Positions 5,164 through 11,407 of a stretch of 11,407 nt of DNA are shown here, one piece after another (position 1 is the first letter of the stretch; every line of letters starts with the position of its first letter). The DNA is taken from contig CALKRO010000114.1 in assembly GCA_937990205.1 (NCBI GenBank), positions 1 through 11,407 of the forward strand. Reading direction: 5' to 3'. The notes under the pieces were generated by a model that was given only the letters and a program-made list of their open reading frames with translations, was not told the origin of the DNA and did no database searches. The translations under genes were made by a program, and so were the position numbers. This stretch comes from an uncultured Candidatus Saccharibacteria bacterium. Lineage in GTDB: Bacteria > Patescibacteriota > Saccharimonadia > Saccharimonadales > Saccharimonadaceae.

Positions 5164-5463
5164 TTAATTTAATGCGGTTAAAGCAAAATTTGTCACTGCC
5201 GCAGCTAGTACCACGATCACTAAGCCAATCACTGCAAAAACAATCGTATTTTTTGCCTTTGTCACTTTTCCCACATCCCCCTGAGCTGTCGCAAAATTCA
5301 CTGCCGCAAGCACAATATAAAAGACCGCCACCAAACCAATTAAGGCGTACACGTAATTCAAAATTGTGGTTGGGGTAAAATTACCATCCTTATTTGGCAA
5401 TCTACTCAAGCCTTCATTTAGGGAATCAATATTTTCTAGATCCACTGTTGCTAAATATTTCAT
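5164..5463 (-). CDS. Signal-less VirB2/TrbC-like protein, cluster gene 2
   Basis: At 99 residues this is the shortest paralogue and the only one without a cleavable signal peptide. A hydrophilic N-terminal tail of about 33 residues (MKYLATVDLENIDSL...) leads directly into TM1 (34-57). The usual YGG is replaced by LAA. The loop TAQGDVGKVTKAKNT keeps the GD..K...AK pattern, and TM2 covers about 73-97. There are no cysteines. The tail would have to cross the membrane unprocessed to match its paralogues' topology. An adaptor or base-plate role rather than a fibre role is possible (inference). The RBS AAGGAG overlaps the stop codon of the gene upstream (8-nt gap), which indicates coupling. Confidence 0.85.
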   Translation of the reverse strand: MKYLATVDLENIDSLNEGLSRLPNKDGNFTPTTILNYVYALIGLVAVFYIVLAAVNFATAQGDVGKVTKAKNTIVFAVIGLVIVVLAAAVTNFALTALN

Positions 5464-5471
5464 ATTACTCC

Positions 5472-6092
5472 TTAGGTTGCACTAATAATTACATCAATAA
5501 TCGTATTGGTAATTACCGAAGCAAAAATAGTCAGAATTAAACCAATTACCGCGCCTTGGATAATATTTTTACCCTTGGCTGCCTTATTTGGGTCACCTTC
5601 GCTCATCACATATGAAAGACCACCGTAAATGATAAATCCGGTCGCTGCCTTATTTGGATCCCCCTCACTCATTACATAGGAAAGTCCCCCATAGATAATA
5701 ACCCCAGTTGCAGTTAGGCCCGCCACTAAGGAAATATCATAAATAATATTCATTACCACTACCCAAACAAAAGGCGCCCAGTTCGTCGTACCACTATCTG
5801 AGGTAGCTGGTTTGCCAATCACACATTTATCATTATCATCACGCGTAGCTAGGCCTTTATACCAAGGACGAAAACCCAAGAAAACGTTCGCTTCGCAGCT
5901 TTCATCTACGTCACCGTCAATCACCGCACCTACCTGAGTCATAACTTGTCGACCTGAAGCCCCTAACTCATTCAAACTTAAGGCGCTCACGAAATCATTC
6001 GCTGTAAGCCCCAAAAATCCGGCTAATATCAGAGAAAAAATCCCTAAATTCTTCAAAAATTTTACACCTAGCTGTCGATTGACCTTTTTCAT
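5472..6092 (-). CDS. VirB2/TrbC-like pilin with internal tandem duplication, cluster gene 1
   Basis: A 206-residue protein, the longest paralogue. The signal peptide (1-37) ends VSA. An ectodomain of about 70 residues includes Cys66 and Cys90 (24 apart, wider than the 14-17 elsewhere) around GFRPWYKG. The TM1 region is at about 108-141. Residues 129-150 and 151-172 are near-identical tandem copies of TGVIIYGGLSYVMSEG plus DPNKAA, differing by one residue (V to F). The second copy continues into KGKN and TM2 (about 176-203). The extra copy adds only some 13 hydrophobic residues, too few for a full helix, so the fold is uncertain and an assembly artefact must be excluded. The ATG starts where transcription is expected to begin, suggesting a leaderless first gene. 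Confidence 0.8.
   Translation of the reverse strand: MKKVNRQLGVKFLKNLGIFSLILAGFLGLTANDFVSALSLNELGASGRQVMTQVGAVIDGDVDESCEANVFLGFRPWYKGLATRDDNDKCVIGKPATSDSGTTNWAPFVWVVVMNIIYDISLVAGLTATGVIIYGGLSYVMSEGDPNKAATGFIIYGGLSYVMSEGDPNKAAKGKNIIQGAVIGLILTIFASVITNTIIDVIISAT
5578..5709 (-). repeat. 66-bp in-frame tandem duplication inside pilin 1
   Basis: Copies 5578-5643 and 5644-5709 abut exactly. By hand alignment they differ at 15 of 66 bases, and all but one of these changes are silent in the protein (TTT versus GTT being the exception). Both begin GCTGCCTTATTTGG on the plus strand. Confidence 0.95.
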
Positions 6093-6098
6093 ACATAT

Positions 6099-6107
6099 AT
6101 TATATCA
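6099..6107 (-). promoter_or_regulatory. Extended -10 promoter of the pilin cluster, leaderless start
   Basis: Minus-strand TGA-TATAAT (6107-6099) is a perfect extended -10 whose last base is separated by 6 nt from the ATG at 6092. Transcription should begin at or next to the A of the start codon. No Shine-Dalgarno and no -35 are seen. Confidence 0.6.
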
Positions 6108-6158
6108 TGAGTATAGATTTTTCTGCTTTTTATTATTCGGTCGCTTCAGTGGTCAATA

Positions 6159-6187
6159 TTGACGGCATTACCGTTATGTGATATAAT
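6159..6187 (+). promoter_or_regulatory. Strong promoter of the secretion operon
   Basis: TTGACG (6159-6164), exactly 17 nt, then TATAAT (6182-6187) preceded by TGA. This is the closest match to the sigma-70 consensus in the window, with an extended -10 as well. Transcription would start near 6194, about 20 nt before the ATG. The leader (TGAGTTATTTTTT) lacks a good Shine-Dalgarno. It is divergent from the pilin promoter within the same 121-bp gap. Confidence 0.75.
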
Positions 6188-6213
6188 AATAAGCATTAAT
6201 TGAGTTATTTTTT

Positions 6214-9200
6214 ATGAATAAGGGAATCAACCATAGAGGAAAATTCAGCACGGCAATTTTTGTCTTGTTTTTTACCTTGTTTTCTCTTTTTTCTCCATTA
6301 ACCACCCTAAATACCTACGCCGCCCCAAATAATTCAAACAATTCTTCTAACTCATCCGAAAATTCTTCCTCAGAAACCACCGATTCTGAGAATAATAATT
6401 CCGAGGAAACCGATTCCGAACAAACTAAAACTCAGAACCAAAATCAGAATCAAATCAATACCTCTAACAACTCTGAGGAAAAAACTAATTCCGATAATCC
6501 AGACCCTGAAAAGCAAAACGAACTCAGTTGTTCCGAACAAATTGGCATTCTTTCCTTTATCGTCTGTCCTACTACCGGTCTTCTCGCGAAGGGAATCGAT
6601 GCACTTTATTCCACTATCGAAAATTTCCTCGTTATCAAGCCAATTACCACCGATAATAAATCCCCGATTTACATCATCTGGTCTTACGTTCGCAATATCG
6701 CTAATATTATTTTCATTATCTTCCTGCTTTTGATTGTTTACTCTCAGGTTACTGGCCTGGGTTTTTCTAATTACAACATCAAGAAGATGTTACCAAAGCT
6801 CATCATCGCCGCTATTTTGGTTAACTTTAGCTATCTGATTTGTCAGGTTCTCGTCGATGTTAGTAATATTATCGGTAACGCTCTTAAATCTTTCCTTGAA
6901 GGCATCGCCACCACTGCTATTCAAAGCCAACATCCCGAAGCCAAGCTCGACGAACCTCTCAATCTCTATGATATTTTCCTTGCTATCGCCGGTGGTACTT
7001 CACTCACCATTCTGGGTGGCGTCGGTATCGCCACTGCCGTTGCTGCCTCTGGTGGTTTACTTAGCGCCCTCTTTACACTCATCCCAATCGTCCTCGCTGG
7101 TTTTATCGCCGTCGTTATCGGTCTCATTACTATTTCACTTCGCCAAGCCGTAGTTATTCTACTTACCATTACTTCACCACTCATCTTTGCACTCTACGTC
7201 TTGCCAAATACTCATAAGTATTATCTAAAATGGAAATCAATTTTTGCTCAAATGCTAGTCTTCTTCCCAGCCTTTAGCTTCCTTTTTGGTGTTTCTAAGG
7301 TACTTGGCTACCTCTTTATTTTCAGCTCTGAAACCCCTTTTGGTGTAATTATTGGTATTGCCGTCCAAGTCTTACCAATTATGTTTGCCGTCAAAATGCT
7401 CAGTATGTCCAAATCTGTTCTTGGTGACGTTAACCAGGCGCTTAGTGGTATTGGTAGTAAACTTAATAACTCCGTATCCAAAGAATTTTCTACCGCTGCC
7501 AATCTCGCTCGTACCAACTACCAAAAACGTGCCCTCGAGGGTAAAGGTGGCGCTCTTCGTCCAGACATGACTATTAGTCGTATTGCTATGCAAAATCAAG
7601 CCTTCCGCGAACATAGAGCAAAGCGTAATGAAGAAGATCAAAAACTCTTACTAACTGAGCAACTTTTGGCCCGCCAAAATAACACGCCAATTATTGGCTA
7701 TCACAAAAACGGCAAACCAATTTACTCCAAAGCCGACCCAATCAAGAAAAACTCCGAAATGTTGGACGAATATCGCCACCGTGAACTTAAATACCGTACC
7801 GAAAATGCTGGTAAGCGTGTTGAAAATCTCATGAGCAACATGGGTGATTACATTGATAAATATGATTACCAAAACAGGGAATTAAAAGATCTCGCCAAGC
7901 GTCAGACCCAAAACTTCCTCGAGCAAAAGACTGTCGATCGCGAAATCCATAACAATGATGTTGCTTCCGATAAATTCTATCTCAATAAGATGAAGGAAAT
8001 TAACGAGAAATATATCGATTCGCATTCTGAAAACAGTGCTAAACGTTTCAATCTCACCGAAGCCGAAATTACTAAGAACGATAAAGAATATCAGAAATAT
8101 ATTGTTCGCGCCGCTGGTACCAGTGCCTGGGATTATGATCCAGCTCTCAATATCAAAAATCCTAAGCATGTCATTGATGCCATCGATAGTGTATTAGGTG
8201 ATATTTCCGTCGATTATGACAGGGAATATCAAGCCAGCCTCAACCGCCGCACCACCTATTACAGCCGTATTCACTCTGGCGTACTTAATAATGACTTCAA
8301 GAAAGCCATTAACGATGCTGATTTCGAACGCGTGATTGCTACGATGCGTGTCATGGCTACTCGTGGTGACTACGATAAAGTTCTTGAAGGTATCATCGAT
8401 CTTTCAGATAATGGCAAAATCATTGCTGGTACTGAAAATGCCAACGTTCTCTTCAAGGAATTAATGGCCTTTAAGGATGCCGACCCAGTCCTTGGTCGCT
8501 TTGGTAAGTTCGGTAATATCGAAACCGCTGCCTGGAGTACTGGTAAACGTCAAGATAACCGTATCACCTTCGAGCAGTTTGCTACTGGTAAACTTAAAGA
8601 CCTCGATGGCGAAGAAAAGACCACCAAATTCAATCTCGCTCAAGCTCTCAAAGGTACTTCTCTCGTTAAAGCCGAACGTACCGTCTTCGGTGAAATTAAT
8701 AACGTTTCTCAAAAATACGGTGTCGACCTCTTCGATGCTACACTTTCCAATGTTTCTAGCGCCGCTCTTAACTTCCAATCTGGTGGTGATCAAATGTACT
8801 CTCTCATTAATATGATCACTGGTCTTGATGCTGCCGACTGGAACAACGCCGATACTCGCGACGATAAGGTTCTAGAGCTCACTCAAGATCCTAAGAAGAG
8901 TAGTATTCTCGAAACTGGTCTGAAGAAAGCCACTACCTTCCTCTCCAAGCAGAAGGCTGCCAATATTATTTCTATGAAGTCTGATGTCTTTAATGGTATT
9001 ATGCAGCTCTTCACCGCTAAATCCTTCAAGGATCTCACTGCTGATGAATCGGAAATCCCTACCAATCCTATCGAGAAGCAGAAATACTACGAAGAAAAAC
9101 TTGCCGAAGCTAAAAATGCTGCCAAAGAAATCTTTGTCAAGCAAATTGAAAGTTCTGATGCTCGTAATGTTATTCTCTCCAGCCAGAAGAGTGGTGCCAT

Positions 9201-9348
9201 TGCTCAAATGGATAACAATGTACGTGCACTCGTCTTCTCTGATGAACATGGTAATTTAGCCGAAAAAATTAAGACCATGAAAAATAGAGAAGAAGGCCGT
9301 CTCGAGCAAGACGCTAAGAAATATAATCACAAAAAATCTTCAAAGTAA
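6214..9348 (+). CDS. VirB6/TrbL-like polytopic T4SS membrane protein
   Basis: A 1044-residue protein that fits the inner-membrane channel component of a type IV secretion system. A hydrophobic signal segment (about 12-34, TYAAP end) is followed by a disordered tract rich in Ser, Asn, Glu, Thr and Gln (37-105). A membrane domain runs from about 108 to 397, with helices near 158-182, 194-218, 254-280, 282-308, 311-331, 344-370 and 376-397. Residues 398-1044 are hydrophilic, charged and mostly helical, with no domain I recognise. Classical VirB6 is near 300 residues; long forms with large soluble extensions are known in other bacteria. The VirB6 label rests on helix pattern and position before a PrgI gene, not on a diagnostic motif. 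It is the first gene of the operon, with a consensus promoter and a poor RBS; prgI follows after 40 nt. Confidence 0.8.
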   Translation: MNKGINHRGKFSTAIFVLFFTLFSLFSPLTTLNTYAAPNNSNNSSNSSENSSSETTDSENNNSEETDSEQTKTQNQNQNQINTSNNSEEKTNSDNPDPEKQNELSCSEQIGILSFIVCPTTGLLAKGIDALYSTIENFLVIKPITTDNKSPIYIIWSYVRNIANIIFIIFLLLIVYSQVTGLGFSNYNIKKMLPKLIIAAILVNFSYLICQVLVDVSNIIGNALKSFLEGIATTAIQSQHPEAKLDEPLNLYDIFLAIAGGTSLTILGGVGIATAVAASGGLLSALFTLIPIVLAGFIAVVIGLITISLRQAVVILLTITSPLIFALYVLPNTHKYYLKWKSIFAQMLVFFPAFSFLFGVSKVLGYLFIFSSETPFGVIIGIAVQVLPIMFAVKMLSMSKSVLGDVNQALSGIGSKLNNSVSKEFSTAANLARTNYQKRALEGKGGALRPDMTISRIAMQNQAFREHRAKRNEEDQKLLLTEQLLARQNNTPIIGYHKNGKPIYSKADPIKKNSEMLDEYRHRELKYRTENAGKRVENLMSNMGDYIDKYDYQNRELKDLAKRQTQNFLEQKTVDREIHNNDVASDKFYLNKMKEINEKYIDSHSENSAKRFNLTEAEITKNDKEYQKYIVRAAGTSAWDYDPALNIKNPKHVIDAIDSVLGDISVDYDREYQASLNRRTTYYSRIHSGVLNNDFKKAINDADFERVIATMRVMATRGDYDKVLEGIIDLSDNGKIIAGTENANVLFKELMAFKDADPVLGRFGKFGNIETAAWSTGKRQDNRITFEQFATGKLKDLDGEEKTTKFNLAQALKGTSLVKAERTVFGEINNVSQKYGVDLFDATLSNVSSAALNFQSGGDQMYSLINMITGLDAADWNNADTRDDKVLELTQDPKKSSILETGLKKATTFLSKQKAANIISMKSDVFNGIMQLFTAKSFKDLTADESEIPTNPIEKQKYYEEKLAEAKNAAKEIFVKQIESSDARNVILSSQKSGAIAQMDNNVRALVFSDEHGNLAEKIKTMKNREEGRLEQDAKKYNHKKSSK

Positions 9349-9373
9349 TCCTTAAATTAACTCTAGCCTTTTA

Positions 9374-9382
9374 TGCTAAAAT
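9374..9382 (+). promoter_or_regulatory. Extended -10 promoter of prgI, leaderless start
   Basis: TGC-TAAAAT (9374-9382) ends 6 nt before the ATG at 9389, so the transcript should start at or beside the start codon. There is no Shine-Dalgarno. It would let prgI and the TraC-like gene be made independently of the long upstream gene. Confidence 0.5.
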
Positions 9383-9388
9383 AGTATT

Positions 9389-10360
9389 ATGGCTACATAT
9401 AAGGTCCCACAAGATGTTGAGGCAGAGGATAGACTCCTTGGCCCCTTCACTTTTCGTCAATTCGTTTATCTTTTAATTGCCGCAATTGCCGGCGCCTTAG
9501 CTGCCGCTCTCTTTCAGATTTTCCCATTACTTGCGATTTTACCATTACCGGTCATTATCTTCTTTTTAATCCTGGCCCTACCTCTAAAAAAAGACCAGCC
9601 GATGGAAACCTACCTTGCCGCCATCGTTAGTTTTTATATGAAACCTAATAAGCGTTTTTGGCGTCCTGGTCAAGGTGAAACCACCATCCAAATTACCGCA
9701 CCCAAAATTGTCGAAAAATCTCGCACTCGTGATATTAGCGAGGAAGAAGCCAGTCACCGTCTGAGTTTTCTTTCTAACCTTGTCGATTCTGAAGGTTATG
9801 CTATTCGTGGCAATCACAATGGTAATTTTACCGAAAATTTCATCGCTGACACTGAAGATGTTAATGATTTTATGGATGATAGTCAAAATCAAAACCTCAT
9901 TAATCTCATGCAAAAAGAAAAAGTCGCTCGTCATACCGAAATTATCAATCAAATGAAAGCCGCTATCAATAATACCGAAAACGCCATGGGTCCTGCCACG
10001 ATTTCTTCACATCAAGCCACCCTCGGTTCTAACCCATTTAGTCAAAATCAAACCACTATAAGTCAAACCCCATCGAACCAACCTACACCAAATCCGTTTA
10101 CCCAAAATCAGACCATTCAAAGCGCCAATACTCTCACCAACCGTAATCAATCGATTTTAAATTCTAATTATCAAAACCTCGCCAATAATCAGAATTTTTC
10201 CATTAATACCATTAGTAAAGAGGCCAATCGTTATCGCGAAAATCTTGCGCCAAATGCAGCACCTCAAACTTTCGTCACCCAAACCCCCTACACTCCGAAT
10301 TTTACTCAGCCACCGACTAATACCCCTAATATCAATCAAAATCCATTTATTCAACATTAA
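9389..10360 (+). CDS. PrgI-family T4SS protein with long Q/N/P-rich tail
   Basis: Residues 1-93 match the PrgI family: MATYKVPQDVEAEDRLLGPF, TFRQFVYLL, two close helices (about 22-43 and 44-64), then YMKPNKRFWRPG. PrgI-family proteins are small inner-membrane components found beside VirB4/VirB6 in Gram-positive conjugative elements and in Patescibacteria. The usual length is near 110-130 residues; this one has 323. Residues 94-200 are a charged linker, and 200-323 are low-complexity, rich in Gln, Asn, Pro and Thr, with two copies of an NPF-x-QNQT motif (NPFSQNQT, NPFTQNQT). The tail should be cytoplasmic, since a two-helix hairpin returns to the same side. The next gene starts 8 nt downstream. 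Confidence 0.9.
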   Translation: MATYKVPQDVEAEDRLLGPFTFRQFVYLLIAAIAGALAAALFQIFPLLAILPLPVIIFFLILALPLKKDQPMETYLAAIVSFYMKPNKRFWRPGQGETTIQITAPKIVEKSRTRDISEEEASHRLSFLSNLVDSEGYAIRGNHNGNFTENFIADTEDVNDFMDDSQNQNLINLMQKEKVARHTEIINQMKAAINNTENAMGPATISSHQATLGSNPFSQNQTTISQTPSNQPTPNPFTQNQTIQSANTLTNRNQSILNSNYQNLANNQNFSINTISKEANRYRENLAPNAAPQTFVTQTPYTPNFTQPPTNTPNINQNPFIQH

Positions 10361-10368
10361 AGGCGCCT

Positions 10369-11407
10369 ATGAATCAAAATAATTTCAACCCAAACCAAAC
10401 CAATCCCCAAATGAATCAGGGAACGATGCCGGGATATCCACAGACGAACAATCCTCAAATGATGAATCCCCAAACCATGAATTCCATGAGTCAGTTTATT
10501 CCACAGTCACCTCAAGCTGCTGCCGCTGCTCCACGTCAAATTGTCGACCCTTCTTCTACTCAATCCACACTACTTTTTTCCGAACTTCGTGACGGCTTAA
10601 TTATTATGAAAGATGGCTCTTTCCGCGCTGTCGTCGCTTGTAAATCCATTAACTTCGACCTCATGTCCGAACCAGAACGTGAGGGTGTCGAGTATTCTTA
10701 TAAGGGTTTTATTAACTCTCTCAATTTCACCACCCAGATTCTTATTCGTTCCCAACGTATCGATATTGCGCCTTATATCGAAAAACTCACTGAAATCCGT
10801 AAAAACAATGATAATATGCTGCTCGGCGTTTTAATGGATGATTATATTAATTTTATCGACTTACTTTCTCAAGAAGCCAACATTATGGATAAGTCTTTCT
10901 TCATCGTGGTACCATATTTTATCAATAATGACCTCGAAAAAGCCAGTACTCAAACTAAAAATATCTTCAGTAGTTTTTTCGGTGGTAACGACACTAATCT
11001 CATTACCAAAATCGATCGCAATACTTATGACAAGGCTACCGCCGAAATCGATAAGCGTGTCGAAACCATTGTTAGTGGTCTCTTCAGCATCGGTGTCAAT
11101 GCCGTTCGCCTTAATACTAAGGAACTTTCTGAGCTCTTCTATAACTTTAATAACCCTGACACCGCCGTCCGTGAACCGTTTATTGATTTTAATAAAATCG
11201 GTACCATTTACACCAAGAAAACTCCTAGTCCATATGACCAAAACCCAAGGCCAAACCCAGAAGCGCCAAGGCAATTTAATCCTGGGATGAATCCAACTCC
11301 AACGCAAAACTCCGGTCAAATCCAAAATCCAGCTCCAATGCAAAATCCAATGCAAGCTCCAGGTCACGCATTATCCCAAACCCCAACCCAAGCCCCAATC
11401 AATCAAA
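10369..11407 (+). CDS. TraC/VirB4-N-like protein, 3' end beyond the window
   Basis: An open frame of 346 codons with no stop before the right edge, so partial. It begins 8 nt after the PrgI stop, with AAGG upstream of the ATG. Residues 1-65 are rich in Asn, Gln, Pro and Met. Residues 66-283 form a folded domain with LLFSELRDGLIIMKDGSFRA, FINSLNFTTQILIRSQRID and L-NTKELSELFYNFNNP, resembling the N-terminal domain of TraC/VirB4 ATPases. From residue 284 the chain turns into a Pro/Gln/Asn-rich tail (MQNPMQAP, QTPTQAP) where the Walker A region of a full VirB4 would be expected. This suggests the split form known in Patescibacteria, with the ATPase encoded by a separate downstream gene. No Walker motif is present within the window. 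Confidence 0.85.
   Translation, partial: MNQNNFNPNQTNPQMNQGTMPGYPQTNNPQMMNPQTMNSMSQFIPQSPQAAAAAPRQIVDPSSTQSTLLFSELRDGLIIMKDGSFRAVVACKSINFDLMSEPEREGVEYSYKGFINSLNFTTQILIRSQRIDIAPYIEKLTEIRKNNDNMLLGVLMDDYINFIDLLSQEANIMDKSFFIVVPYFINNDLEKASTQTKNIFSSFFGGNDTNLITKIDRNTYDKATAEIDKRVETIVSGLFSIGVNAVRLNTKELSELFYNFNNPDTAVREPFIDFNKIGTIYTKKTPSPYDQNPRPNPEAPRQFNPGMNPTPTQNSGQIQNPAPMQNPMQAPGHALSQTPTQAPINQ

Noticed and set aside
3255..6092. UGA recoding to glycine, as in Gracilibacteria and SR1.
   Set aside because: TGA ends the gene at 3659-3661 exactly at a four-base overlap with the next start, and no gene contains in-frame TGA.
7308..9249. Several 60-125-codon minus-strand frames within the VirB6-like gene.
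   Set aside because: They are antisense shadows of a continuous 1044-codon gene with consistent codon use and show no start signals.
1..11407. CRISPR array, insertion sequence or integrase attachment site near the tRNA genes.
   Set aside because: I found no regularly spaced repeats, transposase or integrase frames, or duplicated tRNA 3' ends.

Overview
The window looks like a chromosomal stretch of a Candidate Phyla Radiation (Patescibacteria) bacterium, most likely a Candidatus Saccharibacteria (TM7) relative. The assignment rests on gene content. There is a set of short two-helix VirB2/TrbC-like pilins next to a VirB6-like membrane protein, a PrgI-family protein and a stand-alone TraC/VirB4-N-like protein, a layout known from these genomes. 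The window is AT-leaning with compact genes. The code looks standard: TGA serves as a stop at 3659-3661, Trp is TGG, and no long gene has an in-frame TGA. The phylum is an inference and was not tested by phylogeny.

Positions 1-1245 hold three minus-strand tRNA genes: Ser-CGA, Arg-GCG and Ser-GCT. Each has its own terminator, and a small two-helix membrane protein of unknown function lies between them. Positions 1397-3091 hold a solitary plus-strand pilin-like gene, a comF-type phosphoribosyltransferase gene on the minus strand, and an Hsp20 small heat-shock gene divergent from comF. The pilin and comF meet tail to tail with no spacer, and the pilin terminator lies inside comF.

Positions 3211-6092 are a minus-strand cluster of six more pilin-like genes in at least two transcription units. 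Divergent promoters in the 121-base gap (6093-6213) separate it from the plus-strand secretion genes: a 1044-residue VirB6-like polytopic protein, a PrgI-family protein with a long Q/N/P-rich tail, and a TraC-like protein that runs off the right edge. The likely picture is one envelope-spanning type IV secretion or conjugative-pilus-like apparatus. The pilins would form the fibre, VirB6/PrgI the inner-membrane channel, and the TraC-like protein would pair with an ATPase expected beyond the edge.

The points most worth a second look are: a 22-residue tandem duplication inside one pilin whose two DNA copies differ almost only at silent sites; conserved cysteine pairs in five of seven pilin ectodomains; apparently leaderless starts for the first pilin of the cluster and for prgI; a TGn-extended -10 at nine of the ten promoters I could place; and a bacterial tRNA-Arg with a GCG rather than ACG anticodon.
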